Shown: piece after piece, positions 42,784-51,380 of the stretch
Numbering within the stretch: position 1 is the stretch's first letter
Layout: each line of letters starts with the position of its first letter
Source: Streptomyces sp. ISL-43
GTDB lineage: Bacteria > Actinomycetota > Actinomycetes > Streptomycetales > Streptomycetaceae
Assembly (NCBI RefSeq): GCF_018614195.1
Contig: NZ_JAGGOT010000019.1
Span: 1-64,000, forward strand
Length of the DNA: 64,000 nt
Direction: 5' to 3'
Program-made: the position numbers and the translations under genes
The notes under the pieces: generated by a model
Databases searched by the model: none
What the model was told of the DNA's origin: nothing
Seen by the model: only the letters and a program-made list of their open reading frames with translations

Positions 42784-43035
42784 ATGAGCGAGAAGGCCCG
42801 CAAGCTCTTCGACGCACTCGATCTGAACAGCGACGGCGTCCTGACGCGCGACGAGGTGATCTCGGCCCTGCGGGCCAAGGGGCCCACGCTCGCCGCCGCC
42901 GGCGACCTGCCCTTCTGGGGTCTGGGCGACCCGGACGCCTCCTCGGCCCTCTTCGACCGGGCCAACCTGGACGGCGACGACGTACTGACCTTCGAGGAGT
43001 TCGAGCGCGAGGTCGACCGCCGCTTCGGCTGGTAG
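42784..43035 (+). CDS. Small EF-hand calcium-binding protein
   Basis: An 83-aa protein with two EF-hand loops: 'DLNSDGVLTRDE' (about 13-24) is canonical, while 'NLDGDDVLTFEE' (about 61-72) starts with Asn instead of Asp and lacks the central Gly. It has no signal peptide, so a cytoplasmic calcium buffer or sensor is likely. It ends 7 nt from the convergent P450 gene. Small EF-hand proteins of this kind are widespread in Streptomyces. Confidence 0.85.
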   Translation: MSEKARKLFDALDLNSDGVLTRDEVISALRAKGPTLAAAGDLPFWGLGDPDASSALFDRANLDGDDVLTFEEFEREVDRRFGW

Positions 43036-43042
43036 CAGCGGG

Positions 43043-44284
43043 TCAGGCGGGGAGGATCCCGTCGCAGGCGATCCGCAGGTGCCGGGGACCGCGCAGGACC
43101 GCGTTCTGCCGGTAGGGCGGCGGATCCTCCAGGAGGCGGGGGTTCTCCAGGCGCCGGGCCAGCTCGCTCAGCGCGAGCTGAGCCTCCAGCCGGGCCAGCG
43201 GGGCGCCGAAGCAGCTGTGGATGCCGCTGCCCAGGCCCAGGTGCTGGATGTCCTTGCGGTTCGGGTCGAAGCGGTCCGGATCCTGGAAGCGGTCGGGGTC
43301 CCGGTTGCCGGAGGCCAGGACGAGCCACATCGAGGACCCCTTGGGGATGGTGGTCCCGCGGACCTCGATGTCCACGAGCGGGGTGCGCTGCGGCAGCAGT
43401 TGCACCGGCGGTTCGAACCGCAGCAGCTCCTCCACCAGGGGCACGGCCAGCCCGGGCTCCTGCCGCAACTGCCGCAGCACGTCCGGATTGCGCAGCAGCG
43501 TCAGCATCCCGTTGGTGATCAGGTTGACCGTCGTCTCGTGGCCGGCGATGAGGAGCAGGGCCGCCGTGCTGAGCAGCTCCATCGTGGACATGGACTCGTC
43601 CGGGCCGCGCCCCACGGCCAGTTGGGAGAGCATGTCGTCGCCGGGGTTCTTGCGCCGCTCCTCGACCAGCCCGGCCAGGTACATGCCCAGCTCCATCCGG
43701 GCGTCGTGGGTGCCGCGCTGCCGTTCGGCGGGATCGGAGTCCGGATCGGGGTCCAGACTCGCGGCGAGGGTGTCGGCCCAGACGTGGAATCGGGCCTCGT
43801 CCTCGCGCGGTACACCCAGCAGCCGGCAGATCATCGTCACCGGGAACGGGTACGCGAACTGGTCGACCAGGTCGATCCGTTCGGTGTCCCCGAGGTGGTC
43901 GATGAGACCGGTGACGATGTCGCGCAGTCCGTCCCGCATCCCGTCGACGCGGTGCGGGGAGTGTGGCGGGCCGAAGGGCCGGTTGGTCATCCGGCGCAGC
44001 CGGTCGTGTTCCGGCGGGTCCAGCTTCAGGAAGCTCGGCGGCAGCGCCATCGCCTCCTCGTCCCCGCCCTCGGCCAGCGGGTCCCCGGCCGTCGTGGCGA
44101 GGTTGCGGGAGTCGGAGCTGAGCCGCGGATCGTGCAGCAGGCTCTGGATGTCGTAGTAGGTGCTGATGACGTACGGGCCGGTCCCGTCGTGGAAGACCGG
44201 GGTCTTGCGCAGCTCCTCGTACAGCGGGTAGGGGTTCGCGCGGTTGGCGTAGTCCAGGATCTGGCTCAGGATGCCGTGGCTCAT
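43043..44284 (-). CDS. Cytochrome P450 (soluble class I bacterial type)
   Basis: A 413-aa P450. I-helix 'AGHETT' (247-252), ExxR 'ELLR' (286-289) and heme loop 'GLGSGIHSCFG' (Cys358) are intact. It is the last gene of a three-gene operon with its own ferredoxin and reductase (28 nt after the reductase). A small-molecule hydroxylase role is likely. A prenyl diphosphate synthase gene 2.5 kb away on the same strand suggests, weakly, a terpenoid substrate. Confidence 0.92.
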   Translation of the reverse strand: MSHGILSQILDYANRANPYPLYEELRKTPVFHDGTGPYVISTYYDIQSLLHDPRLSSDSRNLATTAGDPLAEGGDEEAMALPPSFLKLDPPEHDRLRRMTNRPFGPPHSPHRVDGMRDGLRDIVTGLIDHLGDTERIDLVDQFAYPFPVTMICRLLGVPREDEARFHVWADTLAASLDPDPDSDPAERQRGTHDARMELGMYLAGLVEERRKNPGDDMLSQLAVGRGPDESMSTMELLSTAALLLIAGHETTVNLITNGMLTLLRNPDVLRQLRQEPGLAVPLVEELLRFEPPVQLLPQRTPLVDIEVRGTTIPKGSSMWLVLASGNRDPDRFQDPDRFDPNRKDIQHLGLGSGIHSCFGAPLARLEAQLALSELARRLENPRLLEDPPPYRQNAVLRGPRHLRIACDGILPA

Positions 44285-44312
44285 GGCGGGTGGTCCTCCG
44301 TGGGCGTGCGGG

Positions 44313-45704
44313 TCAGTGCCCGGCGGGGGTGAAGGTGATCCGGCGGTCGGCCGGCGAGTACCCGCTGAGGGTGATGGTCGGGCCGTGCGTGGGAACGGAC
44401 GGGTCGGGGAAGTCCGCGGGGATCGGCCGCTGACCGTCGGCGCGGCGGTCCACCGTGGTGAACGGGGGCGGGAACGGCGCGGTGGACTCGATCTGCCGCT
44501 CGTAGAACTGCAGCCAGCGCGCGTTGTCGAAAGTGACCGCGCCGATGACCCGGCCCTGGTAGCCGTAGACCCCGGTGAAGCGGCGCTCGGCCCGCGAGCC
44601 CTGGGTGATCATGATCTCCGTGCCCATGGAGGGCACGCCCACGGACTTGATGTTCACCCCGAACTGGGAGGACCAGAACGCCGGCACCCACAGGTGCGGG
44701 CGACGCTCCGTGCTCTCGCTGAGCATGTTGTGGGCGGCGGTCTCGGCCTGCGCCACGGCGTTGCCCCAGTGCTCCAGGGACAGGAACTGGTAGCCGAACA
44801 GCGCGTGCGGGGAGCGGGCCACGTCCCCCGCCACGTAGATGTCGTCGGTGACGATCCCGCGGATGTCGAAGGCCCGGCAGCCGGCGTCGCAGGCGATGCC
44901 CCGCGGGCCCGCCCCGAGTCCGGAGCCGGTCAGCCACTCCGTGTTGCGCTGCGCGCCGAGCGAGACGACCACCACGTCGCATTCCAGCGTGGTGCCGTCG
45001 GACAGGTGCGCGGCCCGGACCCGCCCCGAGGAGTCGCCCTCCAGGCCGGTCACCATGATCCCCGTCCGCAGGTCGACGCCGGCCTCCCGGTGGAGTTCGG
45101 CGGCGACGGCGCCGATCACCCCGCCCAGGGCGCCGACCAGCGGGGCGTCACCGCGTTCGGCGACGGTGACCTCCAGTCCGCGTTCACGGCAGGCCGAGGC
45201 GATCTCGGAACCCGTGAAACCGGCGCCGATGACCAGGACCCGGCGAGGTCCGGCCGCCAGCCGCCGGGCCAGGGCCGCTCCGTCGTCGCGGGTGCGCAGC
45301 GTGAAGACACCCTCGAGCTCGCCCTCGGCCTCGTTGGGCCAGGGCCGGGCCCGCACCCCGGTGGCGATCAGCAGCCGGTCGTAGGGCACCTCGTCGCCGT
45401 CGGCCAGCCGGACCTTTCGGGCCGCCATGTCCAGGCCGCTCGCCGCTACGCCCAGGCGCCACTCGGCGTCGAGGGCACGGCGCCGGGGGAGCGCGGTGTG
45501 CTCGGCGTCCGCCCGGCCCAGCAGTACCTGCTTGGACAGCGGCGGGCGGTCGTACGGCTCGTGCGGTTCGTCGCCGATCAGGGTCAGCGAGCCGGCGAAT
45601 CCCTTCTCCCGCATGGTCTCGGCGGCGCGCAGTCCGGCCAGCGAGGCGCCGACGACCACGATCCTGCCGGACCGCTTGAGCTGGTCCAGGGCGGTGTCAG
45701 GCAT
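44313..45704 (-). CDS. NAD(P)H-dependent ferredoxin reductase (flavoprotein)
   Basis: A 463-aa FAD/NAD oxidoreductase of the putidaredoxin-reductase type. FAD motif 'VVVGASLAGLRAAE', 'PYDRPPLSK', NAD motif 'LVIGAGFTGSEIAS' and C-terminal FAD motif 'DDIYVAGDVARSP'. The last ~60 residues are an extra tail beyond the usual ~400. It overlaps the ferredoxin gene by 8 nt and would pass electrons to it for the P450. Confidence 0.9.
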   Translation of the reverse strand: MPDTALDQLKRSGRIVVVGASLAGLRAAETMREKGFAGSLTLIGDEPHEPYDRPPLSKQVLLGRADAEHTALPRRRALDAEWRLGVAASGLDMAARKVRLADGDEVPYDRLLIATGVRARPWPNEAEGELEGVFTLRTRDDGAALARRLAAGPRRVLVIGAGFTGSEIASACRERGLEVTVAERGDAPLVGALGGVIGAVAAELHREAGVDLRTGIMVTGLEGDSSGRVRAAHLSDGTTLECDVVVVSLGAQRNTEWLTGSGLGAGPRGIACDAGCRAFDIRGIVTDDIYVAGDVARSPHALFGYQFLSLEHWGNAVAQAETAAHNMLSESTERRPHLWVPAFWSSQFGVNIKSVGVPSMGTEIMITQGSRAERRFTGVYGYQGRVIGAVTFDNARWLQFYERQIESTAPFPPPFTTVDRRADGQRPIPADFPDPSVPTHGPTITLSGYSPADRRITFTPAGH

Positions 45705-45948
45705 CGGAGGCCCCCTTGGTGTGGGCCGCCGGGGCGGAGGGGGCTGCCGCCAGGTCCGCTTCGTCCACGAGGATCGCCTGCACGGGGCAGGCGGCGACGG
45801 CCTGGGCCACGCGCTCGCGCTGGGCTTCCTCGGCCTGCGGGTCGTAGAGCAGACCCTCGTCCCCGTGCATCGCGAAGACGTCGGGGGCGAGGAAGGCGCA
45901 CTGCGCGTATCCCTGGCACCGGTTGAGATCGACGACGAGCCTCAGCAA
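45697..45948 (-). CDS. 3Fe-4S-type ferredoxin
   Basis: An 83-aa P450-type ferredoxin. The cluster motif is 'CQGYAQC' plus a distant 'CP', in which Tyr takes the place of the second Cys; this CxxYxxC variant is known in actinobacterial P450 ferredoxins. It starts at TTG 45948 with AAAGGA upstream; no ATG or GTG fits the short family N terminus ('LLRLVVDLNRC'). First gene of the ferredoxin-reductase-P450 operon. The C terminus has an Ala/Pro-rich extension. Confidence 0.88.
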   Translation of the reverse strand: MLRLVVDLNRCQGYAQCAFLAPDVFAMHGDEGLLYDPQAEEAQRERVAQAVAACPVQAILVDEADLAAAPSAPAAHTKGASDA

Positions 45949-46052
45949 GGTGTGGTCCTTTCGGTGCCCCCCTCTGCTTCCCGGACCAGCCTGCGTCCCC
46001 CGGCCCCCCGGGGCCCGCCCGCCGCAGCCGTCGGAGTGACGCCCGGCGCACG

Positions 46053-46694
46053 TCAGGGGGTACGGGGACCGGCCCGGCCCGACCGCAGGACGTACAGGCT
46101 CACGATCACGGCCCAGGCCGGGAAGACCAGCTCGGACCACGGCACGGAGGAGCCGACCACCAGCAGCACGAGCCCGGCGAGGTACCCGGCCAGGGCCAGC
46201 GGGCGCGGGAAGACCCCGAGCCTGCGGCCGATCGTCGAGGTCGCGAAGACGAACACGGCGGCCATCCGCATCCCGTACGTGGTGAGGAGCGTGTACGCGA
46301 AGTGGCGGCCGAACTCCTGGGGCTGATCGGCGTCCAGCACCGTCCCGGCGGCCGCGGCGGCGCCGAAGAGGCTGGCGACGAAGACCAGGCCGCTGCCGAG
46401 GAAGACGGTGGAGACGAACCGGTCCTCGGCCTCCCCGGCGTGCTCCCGCAGCGCGCCCATGAACCACAGGAAGGCGATGCCGGCGAACGGGACGAGTTCC
46501 AGGGCCGTGGTCACCGCCTGCCGCTGCCCCGAGGTGACCTCGACCCGGTCCGCGCCGCCTCCTTCAGGCAGGGCGATCCGGGCGAGGACGATCGCCGCCG
46601 CCATGAGGGCGGCGAAGAGGATCCCCGCCAGCCCTGCCGCCCGCGGGGTGCTCAGGCTCTGTCCCGGGGCGGTCCCCGGTGCTCCTTGTGTCAT
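46053..46694 (-). CDS. Hypothetical membrane protein, about six helices
   Basis: A 213-aa protein with about six hydrophobic segments ('AGILFAALMAAAIVLARIAL', 'FAGIAFLWFMGAL', and others). I do not recognise a family. ATG 46694 is chosen over 46754 because the extra N-terminal residues are Pro/Arg-rich and uncharacteristic. It lies 104 nt upstream of the ferredoxin gene and may be a separate unit. Confidence 0.7.
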   Translation of the reverse strand: MTQGAPGTAPGQSLSTPRAAGLAGILFAALMAAAIVLARIALPEGGGADRVEVTSGQRQAVTTALELVPFAGIAFLWFMGALREHAGEAEDRFVSTVFLGSGLVFVASLFGAAAAAGTVLDADQPQEFGRHFAYTLLTTYGMRMAAVFVFATSTIGRRLGVFPRPLALAGYLAGLVLLVVGSSVPWSELVFPAWAVIVSLYVLRSGRAGPRTP

Positions 46695-46784
46695 TCGTCC
46701 AGCAAGCCGGGGGCCCGGCCGTGGTGCCAGCGGGGCCGCGCGCCCGGGTGACACGGGTCCCGGGCGGCGCGGTGCGGCGCGGGC

Positions 46785-47885
46785 TCAGGCCGCCCCGTCC
46801 GTGCGGTCCAACTGGTCGATGTGCCACAGGGGCAGGCTCCGGAAGAAGCCCACGGCCTCCGCCCGCCAGTACGGGGCCCAGGACGCGGCCTCGGCGGCGG
46901 CCGCCTCGGCGTACCGGCGGATCTCGGCGCGCAGCCGCCGGTCCGCGCCGCCGTCGCGCGCGATCCGCTGGATCCGGGCGATCGTGGAGTCCGGGCAGTC
47001 CCGGTCGCCGAGCGCGGCTTCCACCAGGGCGGCGTCGGCCCCGCTCGCGCAGGCCAGGACCGCGTTGACGGCGTAGGTACGGCGCCCGGAGCGGATGTCG
47101 GCCCCGGTCGACTTGCCGACGTGGTCGGCCTCGTGGAAGAGGTCCAGGTAGTCGTCGCGCATCTGCTCGCCGATCCCCACCAGGCGGGCGTACCGGTGCA
47201 GCCGTTCGCGGTGTGGCGCGGGGTCCTCGCCCGCGGCCAGCAGGCCCATGGTCAGCGGAGCCAGGATCGAGTACCGCGCGCTCTTGAAGTCGGTGACCTC
47301 GTGCAGGAAGTCCTCGCCGGGACCCGTGAGGGTGTCCCGCTCCAGGTCCGCGATCTGTCCGACGACGGTCTCGCCTGCCGTCCGCGTCTGGACGGCCAGC
47401 AGGGCGAGCCGCAGCTCCGCGGGTACATCGGCCTCCAGCAGCACCTGCATCGACAGGAAGGCGGCGAGGTCGCCCGCGAGCACGGCGAGGCCGAGGGCGG
47501 CCGGGAGGTCGCCGGGCAGCTCCTGGCGGTAGGCGTAGTACGTCGACGGTCCGCCGCGCCGCAGGGGTGCGTCGTCGATGATGTCGTCGTGGACGAGCCC
47601 GTGGGTCTGCAGCAGTTCGAGGCTCAGACCGGCCTCCGCCAGGCCCGGCGGCTCGTCGGTGGTGACCAGCCGGGCCGCCTCGTGGAGCAGGACCACCCGC
47701 AGGCGCTTGCCGCCGCGCATCGACAGCTCACGCAGCAGCTCCAGACAGTGCGGCGCGAAGCGGCTGTGCGTCGGGGTGTCCAGCCGCTCTCCGAGGGTGT
47801 CGAAGTACTGCTCCAAGCGGGCGTCGAACCGGCTGCGGTGTCCGGATATCCGTTCCAGGGCGTGGGCGGTGGCCGTGTCGTTCAT
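46785..47885 (-). CDS. Short/medium-chain polyprenyl diphosphate synthase
   Basis: A 366-aa trans-isoprenyl diphosphate synthase. The first motif D100-D101-I-I-D104 is followed by RRG, and the second is 'QMRDDYLDLF'. The first motif lacks the two-residue insertion of bacterial FPP synthases, so a GGPP-like synthase is likely. ATG 47885 gives the normal N terminus. It is divergent from the membrane-protein/XRE operon across a region with strong palindromes. It is less similar to the synthase at 28449 than would be expected for a recent duplicate. Confidence 0.88.
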   Translation of the reverse strand: MNDTATAHALERISGHRSRFDARLEQYFDTLGERLDTPTHSRFAPHCLELLRELSMRGGKRLRVVLLHEAARLVTTDEPPGLAEAGLSLELLQTHGLVHDDIIDDAPLRRGGPSTYYAYRQELPGDLPAALGLAVLAGDLAAFLSMQVLLEADVPAELRLALLAVQTRTAGETVVGQIADLERDTLTGPGEDFLHEVTDFKSARYSILAPLTMGLLAAGEDPAPHRERLHRYARLVGIGEQMRDDYLDLFHEADHVGKSTGADIRSGRRTYAVNAVLACASGADAALVEAALGDRDCPDSTIARIQRIARDGGADRRLRAEIRRYAEAAAAEAASWAPYWRAEAVGFFRSLPLWHIDQLDRTDGAA

Positions 47886-47937
47886 GAAGATCAGTATCGG
47901 GCCGCGACCCGGTGGCGGACGCCACCGCCCGCTACTG

Positions 47938-47957
47938 ATGTAAGAAATCATTGACAT
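47938..47957. promoter_or_regulatory. Left operator copy, ATGT-N12-ACAT type
   Basis: ATGTAAGAAATCATTGACAT. Its sequence agrees at 16 of 20 positions with the reverse complement of 47984-48003 (consensus ATGTAARAMAWCWTTGACAT). It includes a TTGACA (-35-like) hexamer at 47951-47956; TACATT follows after 17 nt at 47974-47979, giving a plausible promoter for the rightward operon. Confidence 0.6.
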
Positions 47958-47983
47958 CGGGTATGGATCCTTTTACATTCCTC

Positions 47984-48003
47984 ATGTCAAAGTTGTTTTA
48001 CAT
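47984..48003. promoter_or_regulatory. Right operator copy, inverted relative to the left
   Basis: ATGTCAAAGTTGTTTTACAT, the second operator copy in reverse orientation. Together the two copies make a 66-bp symmetrical region with a 26-bp centre that contains a further TTTTACAT half-site (47971-47978). It lies just before the ribosome site of the membrane-protein gene. The XRE protein encoded downstream is the natural candidate to bind here. Confidence 0.6.
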
Positions 48004-48013
48004 AGGAGCGAGT

Positions 48014-48445
48014 GTGGCCTTCGAAGAGAAGCGCGCGTGGATCATGGGGGTAGTCGCGGTCGCCGGGTACGCGGTCTACCTGGCCCTCGTGCTGGGCAGG
48101 GCCGGTGACGGCGTTCCCCTCGTGGAGGTCCCGTACATCGCACCCCTGCTCTGGGCGGTCGGCGGAGCCATCGTGGCCGCGATCCTCCTCAACATCGCGG
48201 TGGCGGCGGCCTCGCCCGGCGAGGCCGACGTCAAGGACCAGCGGGACAAGGAGATCGGCCGCCTCGGCGAGCACGCCGGGCAGTCCTTCCTCGTCGTCGG
48301 CGCCGTGGCGGCGCTGATCCTGTCGATGGCCGGCGCGGACCGCTTCTGGATCTCCAACGCGATCTACCTCGGCTTCGTCCTCTCGGCGGTGCTCGGTTCC
48401 GTCGTGAAGCTCGCCGCCTACCGCTGGGGGTTCCAGTCGTGGTGA
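48014..48445 (+). CDS. Small four-helix membrane protein paired with an XRE regulator
   Basis: A 143-aa protein with about four hydrophobic helices and a charged loop 'GEADVKDQRDKEIGRLGEHAG'. Small membrane proteins of this shape are often encoded with YozG-like XRE regulators; no function is known. GTG 48014 has AGGAG at 48004; ATG 47984 is in frame but has no ribosome site and would lie within the operator. The stop overlaps the XRE start. Confidence 0.75.
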   Translation: MAFEEKRAWIMGVVAVAGYAVYLALVLGRAGDGVPLVEVPYIAPLLWAVGGAIVAAILLNIAVAAASPGEADVKDQRDKEIGRLGEHAGQSFLVVGAVAALILSMAGADRFWISNAIYLGFVLSAVLGSVVKLAAYRWGFQSW

Positions 48446-48672
48446 AGCCGACCGGCATCACGAACCGGATCAGGACCCTGCGCTTCGAGCATGCGGAGAT
48501 GACCCAGGCGGAGCTGGCGGAGCGCATCGGCGTGACCCGGCAGACCGTCATCGCCATCGAGAAGGGCCGCTACTCGCCCTCGCTCGAGACGGCGTTCAGG
48601 ATCGCCCGCGTCTTCGCGGTGCTGCTCGAACAGGTATTCCAGTACGCGGACGAGGAAGGGACGGCGCCGTGA
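48442..48672 (+). CDS. XRE-family (YozG-like) helix-turn-helix regulator
   Basis: A 76-aa protein that is almost entirely an HTH domain: 'TQAELAERIGVTRQTVIAIE' then 'KGRYSPSLETAFRIARVF'. It forms a membrane-protein/regulator/oxidoreductase operon with GTGA overlaps at both ends (48442-48445 and 48669-48672). Autoregulation through the palindromes at 47938-48003 is inferred. GTG 48439 is an alternative start one codon earlier. Confidence 0.88.
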   Translation: MKPTGITNRIRTLRFEHAEMTQAELAERIGVTRQTVIAIEKGRYSPSLETAFRIARVFAVLLEQVFQYADEEGTAP

Positions 48673-49640
48673 AGGCGATCGTGCAGGACACGTACGGCTC
48701 CAGTGACGTACTGGAGTTGAGGGACGTCGAGACTCCGAAGCCGGGCAGGGGCGAGGTGCTCATAGCCGTCCGGGCCGCCGCCGTGGACGCCGGTGTCTGG
48801 CACCTGATGAGCGGCCGGCCCTACCTGCTGCGGCTCATGGGATTCGGACTGCGCGCGCCCAAGGTCCCCGTACGCGGCCGGGAGGTCGCCGGCGTCGTCG
48901 AATCGGTCGGCGAGGGCGTGACCGCCTTCCGCCCGGGGGACGAGGTCTTCGGCATCTGCGAGGGCTCCTTCGCCGATTACGCGAGCGCCCGGCAGGACAA
49001 GCTCGCGCACAAGCCCGCCGGCCTCCCGCTGGAGGAGGCGGCCGCGCTCCCCATGTCCGGCCTCACCGCGCTCCAAGCGCTCCGCGACGCGGGACGCGTG
49101 CGGCCCGGCCAGCGGGTGCTGGTCATCGGCGCCGCGGGCGGGGTCGGCACCTTCGCGGTGCAACTGGCCAAGGCCTACGGTGCGCACGTCACCGGGGTGT
49201 GCAGCACCACGAAGACGGAGCTGGTGCGCTCGCTCGGCGCGGACGAGGTCATCGACTACACGCGCGAGGAGTTCGCCGACGGCGTCCGTCACTACGACCT
49301 CATCCTCGACACCGCCGGCAACCGCACCCTGTCCCACCTCAGGCGCGCCCTGACCCCGCGCGGAACGCTCGTCCTCATCGGCGGCGAGGGCGGCGGCCGC
49401 TGGCTCGGCGGCGTCGACCGGGTCCTGCGCGCCGCGCTGCTGAACCCCTTCGTGCGCCACGGCCTCAAGGGCTTCATCTCCGCCGAGCGCCAGTCCGACC
49501 TCGAAGTCCTCAAGGGGCACGTCGAGGACGGCACCCTGTCCCCGGCCGTCCAGCGCACCTGCCGGCTGGCCGACGCCCCCGAAGCGATCGACCGGCTCCA
49601 CCGGGGCGAGGCGCGCGGAAAGATCCTGATCACCCCCTGA
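48669..49640 (+). CDS. Zinc-independent NAD(P)-dependent quinone oxidoreductase (MDR family)
   Basis: A 323-aa medium-chain reductase: opening 'MKAIVQDTYGSSDVLELRDV', nucleotide motif 'VLVIGAAGGVGTFAVQLAK' and 'HYDLILDTAGNRTLSHL'. The structural/catalytic Zn residues of alcohol dehydrogenases are not visible, as in quinone oxidoreductase/RTN4IP1-like members. Coupled to the XRE gene, so it is probably regulated with the membrane protein. The substrate is unknown. Confidence 0.88.
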   Translation: MKAIVQDTYGSSDVLELRDVETPKPGRGEVLIAVRAAAVDAGVWHLMSGRPYLLRLMGFGLRAPKVPVRGREVAGVVESVGEGVTAFRPGDEVFGICEGSFADYASARQDKLAHKPAGLPLEEAAALPMSGLTALQALRDAGRVRPGQRVLVIGAAGGVGTFAVQLAKAYGAHVTGVCSTTKTELVRSLGADEVIDYTREEFADGVRHYDLILDTAGNRTLSHLRRALTPRGTLVLIGGEGGGRWLGGVDRVLRAALLNPFVRHGLKGFISAERQSDLEVLKGHVEDGTLSPAVQRTCRLADAPEAIDRLHRGEARGKILITP

Positions 49641-50321
49641 GTCCAGCAGACGGTCCAGGCGGAGCAGGAGCGGGCGCGGCCGGTCGCCTTCTCCTCCTAC
49701 GAGGAGGCCCGCGCCTGGTGCGAAAGGGAACACGAGCTGCTGGTCGCCAGCGTCTCCCTGGTCCACGAGTCCGCTCTGCACGCGGCCGCCTGGATGACGG
49801 CGGCGGCCCTCTGGTCGTACGTCAGGCTCGGCTCGTTCGACGACTGGCTCTCCACCCACCGTGCCGGACTCGCCGCCGCCACGTCCGACGGGGACGAGCG
49901 GGCGGCGGCATGGATGCTCAACGGCATCGGGAACCACGGGGTGAGGACCGGACAGCCGACCGGTGCGATCCACTACTTCCGCCGGGCCCTGGAGATCCAC
50001 CGCAGGAAAACGGGCCGGGAGGCGGAGCTCAGCCTGGCCATCGGCTTGCGGATCAGGGGCGACGTACTGCGCAAGGCCCGCCGTCCGGCGGAGGCGGCCG
50101 AGGCGTACCGGCGTGCTGTAGCCCTGCAGAAGCAGCTCGGGGACGTGTACGGCGAGTCGCTCACGCTCGTCGGCCTCGGCGACGCGCACGCCGACCAGGG
50201 CGCCCTGGCCGAGGCCGGGGCCTGCTGGGAGAGGGCGCTCCCGGCTTTCGAGCGGGCCGGTGACTCGGGCCGGGCGCGCGGGGTACGGGGGCGTCTGGAG
50301 CGGCTGCCGGAAGCTTCGTGA
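49641..50321 (+). pseudogene. 3' remnant of an AfsR/SARP-type NB-ARC-TPR regulator
   Basis: The frame continues straight after the oxidoreductase stop and encodes 'VAFSSYEEARAWCEREHELL' and a run of TPR repeats ('HYFRRALEIHRRKTGRE', 'EAYRRAVALQKQLGDVYGES'), which is the C-terminal part of an AfsR-like regulator. The DNA-binding, BTAD and NB-ARC parts are gone and there is no start codon or ribosome site at the front; an internal ATG at 49794 would drop part of the homology. It is best read as a 5'-truncated pseudogene, although a short TPR protein could be made. Confidence 0.7.
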
Positions 50322-50360
50322 CGGCAGGTTGAGCCCGCGCTCCCGCCGGGCCCGGGCCCC

Positions 50361-51380
50361 TCAGCCGAGGTTCGGGAAGGGTGCGGCGGATGTGGCGGCC
50401 GGGCTCGCGGGGGCGCCCTGGGTGCCGGACGCGGTGGGCGTGGCGGGCGTGGTCGGCGAAGTGGGCGCGGCCGGCGTGCCGGGGGCGACGGGCGTGGCCG
50501 ACGCGCCGGAGCCGGCCGGTGCGGTCGCGCCGGGCGTGGCCGTGGGGGACTCGGGGACGCAGGTGACCTCGTCGCGCGGGGTGTAGTGGGTCCGGAACGT
50601 CTCCCGGCCCACCTCGTGGCCGCCCTGGAGGAAGACGCGGTCGACGGAGACGTCGAAGCCTTCCAGCGGGGTCTGCGCCTCGCAGGTGGGGCCGGTGGCC
50701 GTGAGCTTGCCCGGCGGCGTGATGTGGGTGCGGGGGCCCTTGGTCGCCTTGATCTCGTCGTACTTCTTGGTTCCGAGCAGGGTGACGGTCACCGAGGTGC
50801 CGGTGGACGAGGCCCGGACGGTGACGGGGTGGCCGGAGTCGTTCTGCCAGCGCAGGTCGAGGGTGCCCCAGGCGACGGTGGCCTCGCGGCCCTCGGGGTA
50901 CCGCTCGATGTAGAAGGAGTGGGCCCCGTACTCCACCGGCTTCAGGCCCGCGAAGAACATGGCGTTGAACATCGTCGTCGCGACCGCCGAGACGCCGCCG
51001 CCGGGCGACTTCACGTACCGGCCGTCATTGATCATGATGCCGTCGACGAAGCCGTTCTCCTCGGTCCGCTCGCCGACCGCCTGGTTGAAGCTCCAGATCT
51101 CGCCCGGCTGGACCACGGCGCCGTTGATCAGCTCCACGGCGCGGGCGATGTTGTGGGTGCGGTACGGCGCGGCAGGAAAGGCGACGGTGAAGGAGGAGAG
51201 CGCCTTGTGCCCGGCGGTGGCCTCGGTCGCGGCCCCGGCGGCCGCCGTACGGTCCGCCGGGGTCCGGCCCTCGGCGGCCGCGGAACCGGCCTGGAGTCCG
51301 CCGAGGCCGAGTACGGCGGCCGTGGCCGCCGATATCAGGGCGATCCGCGTGGTGGCCGTACGGCCGTGTGCGCGTCGCAT
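50361..51380 (-). CDS. Secreted VanW-family protein with Pro/Ala/Thr-rich tail
   Basis: A 339-aa exported protein. A signal peptide (about 1-36) precedes the VanW domain, recognised by 'FSTAFP'-like start 'LSSFTVAFPAAPYRTHNIAR', 'PGEIWSFNQAVGERT', 'GGGVSAVATTMFNAMFFAG' and 'HSFYIERYPEGREATV'. The last ~75 residues are Ala/Pro/Thr-rich. VanW proteins occur with glycopeptide-resistance genes and elsewhere in cell-envelope settings; their activity is not established. ATG 51380 gives a normal signal peptide. Confidence 0.87.
   Translation of the reverse strand: MRRAHGRTATTRIALISAATAAVLGLGGLQAGSAAAEGRTPADRTAAAGAATEATAGHKALSSFTVAFPAAPYRTHNIARAVELINGAVVQPGEIWSFNQAVGERTEENGFVDGIMINDGRYVKSPGGGVSAVATTMFNAMFFAGLKPVEYGAHSFYIERYPEGREATVAWGTLDLRWQNDSGHPVTVRASSTGTSVTVTLLGTKKYDEIKATKGPRTHITPPGKLTATGPTCEAQTPLEGFDVSVDRVFLQGGHEVGRETFRTHYTPRDEVTCVPESPTATPGATAPAGSGASATPVAPGTPAAPTSPTTPATPTASGTQGAPASPAATSAAPFPNLG

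Noticed and set aside
44281..44982. Minus-strand open frames overlapping the ferredoxin reductase
   Set aside because: Arg/Gly-rich frame shadows; the reductase frame carries all FAD/NAD motifs.
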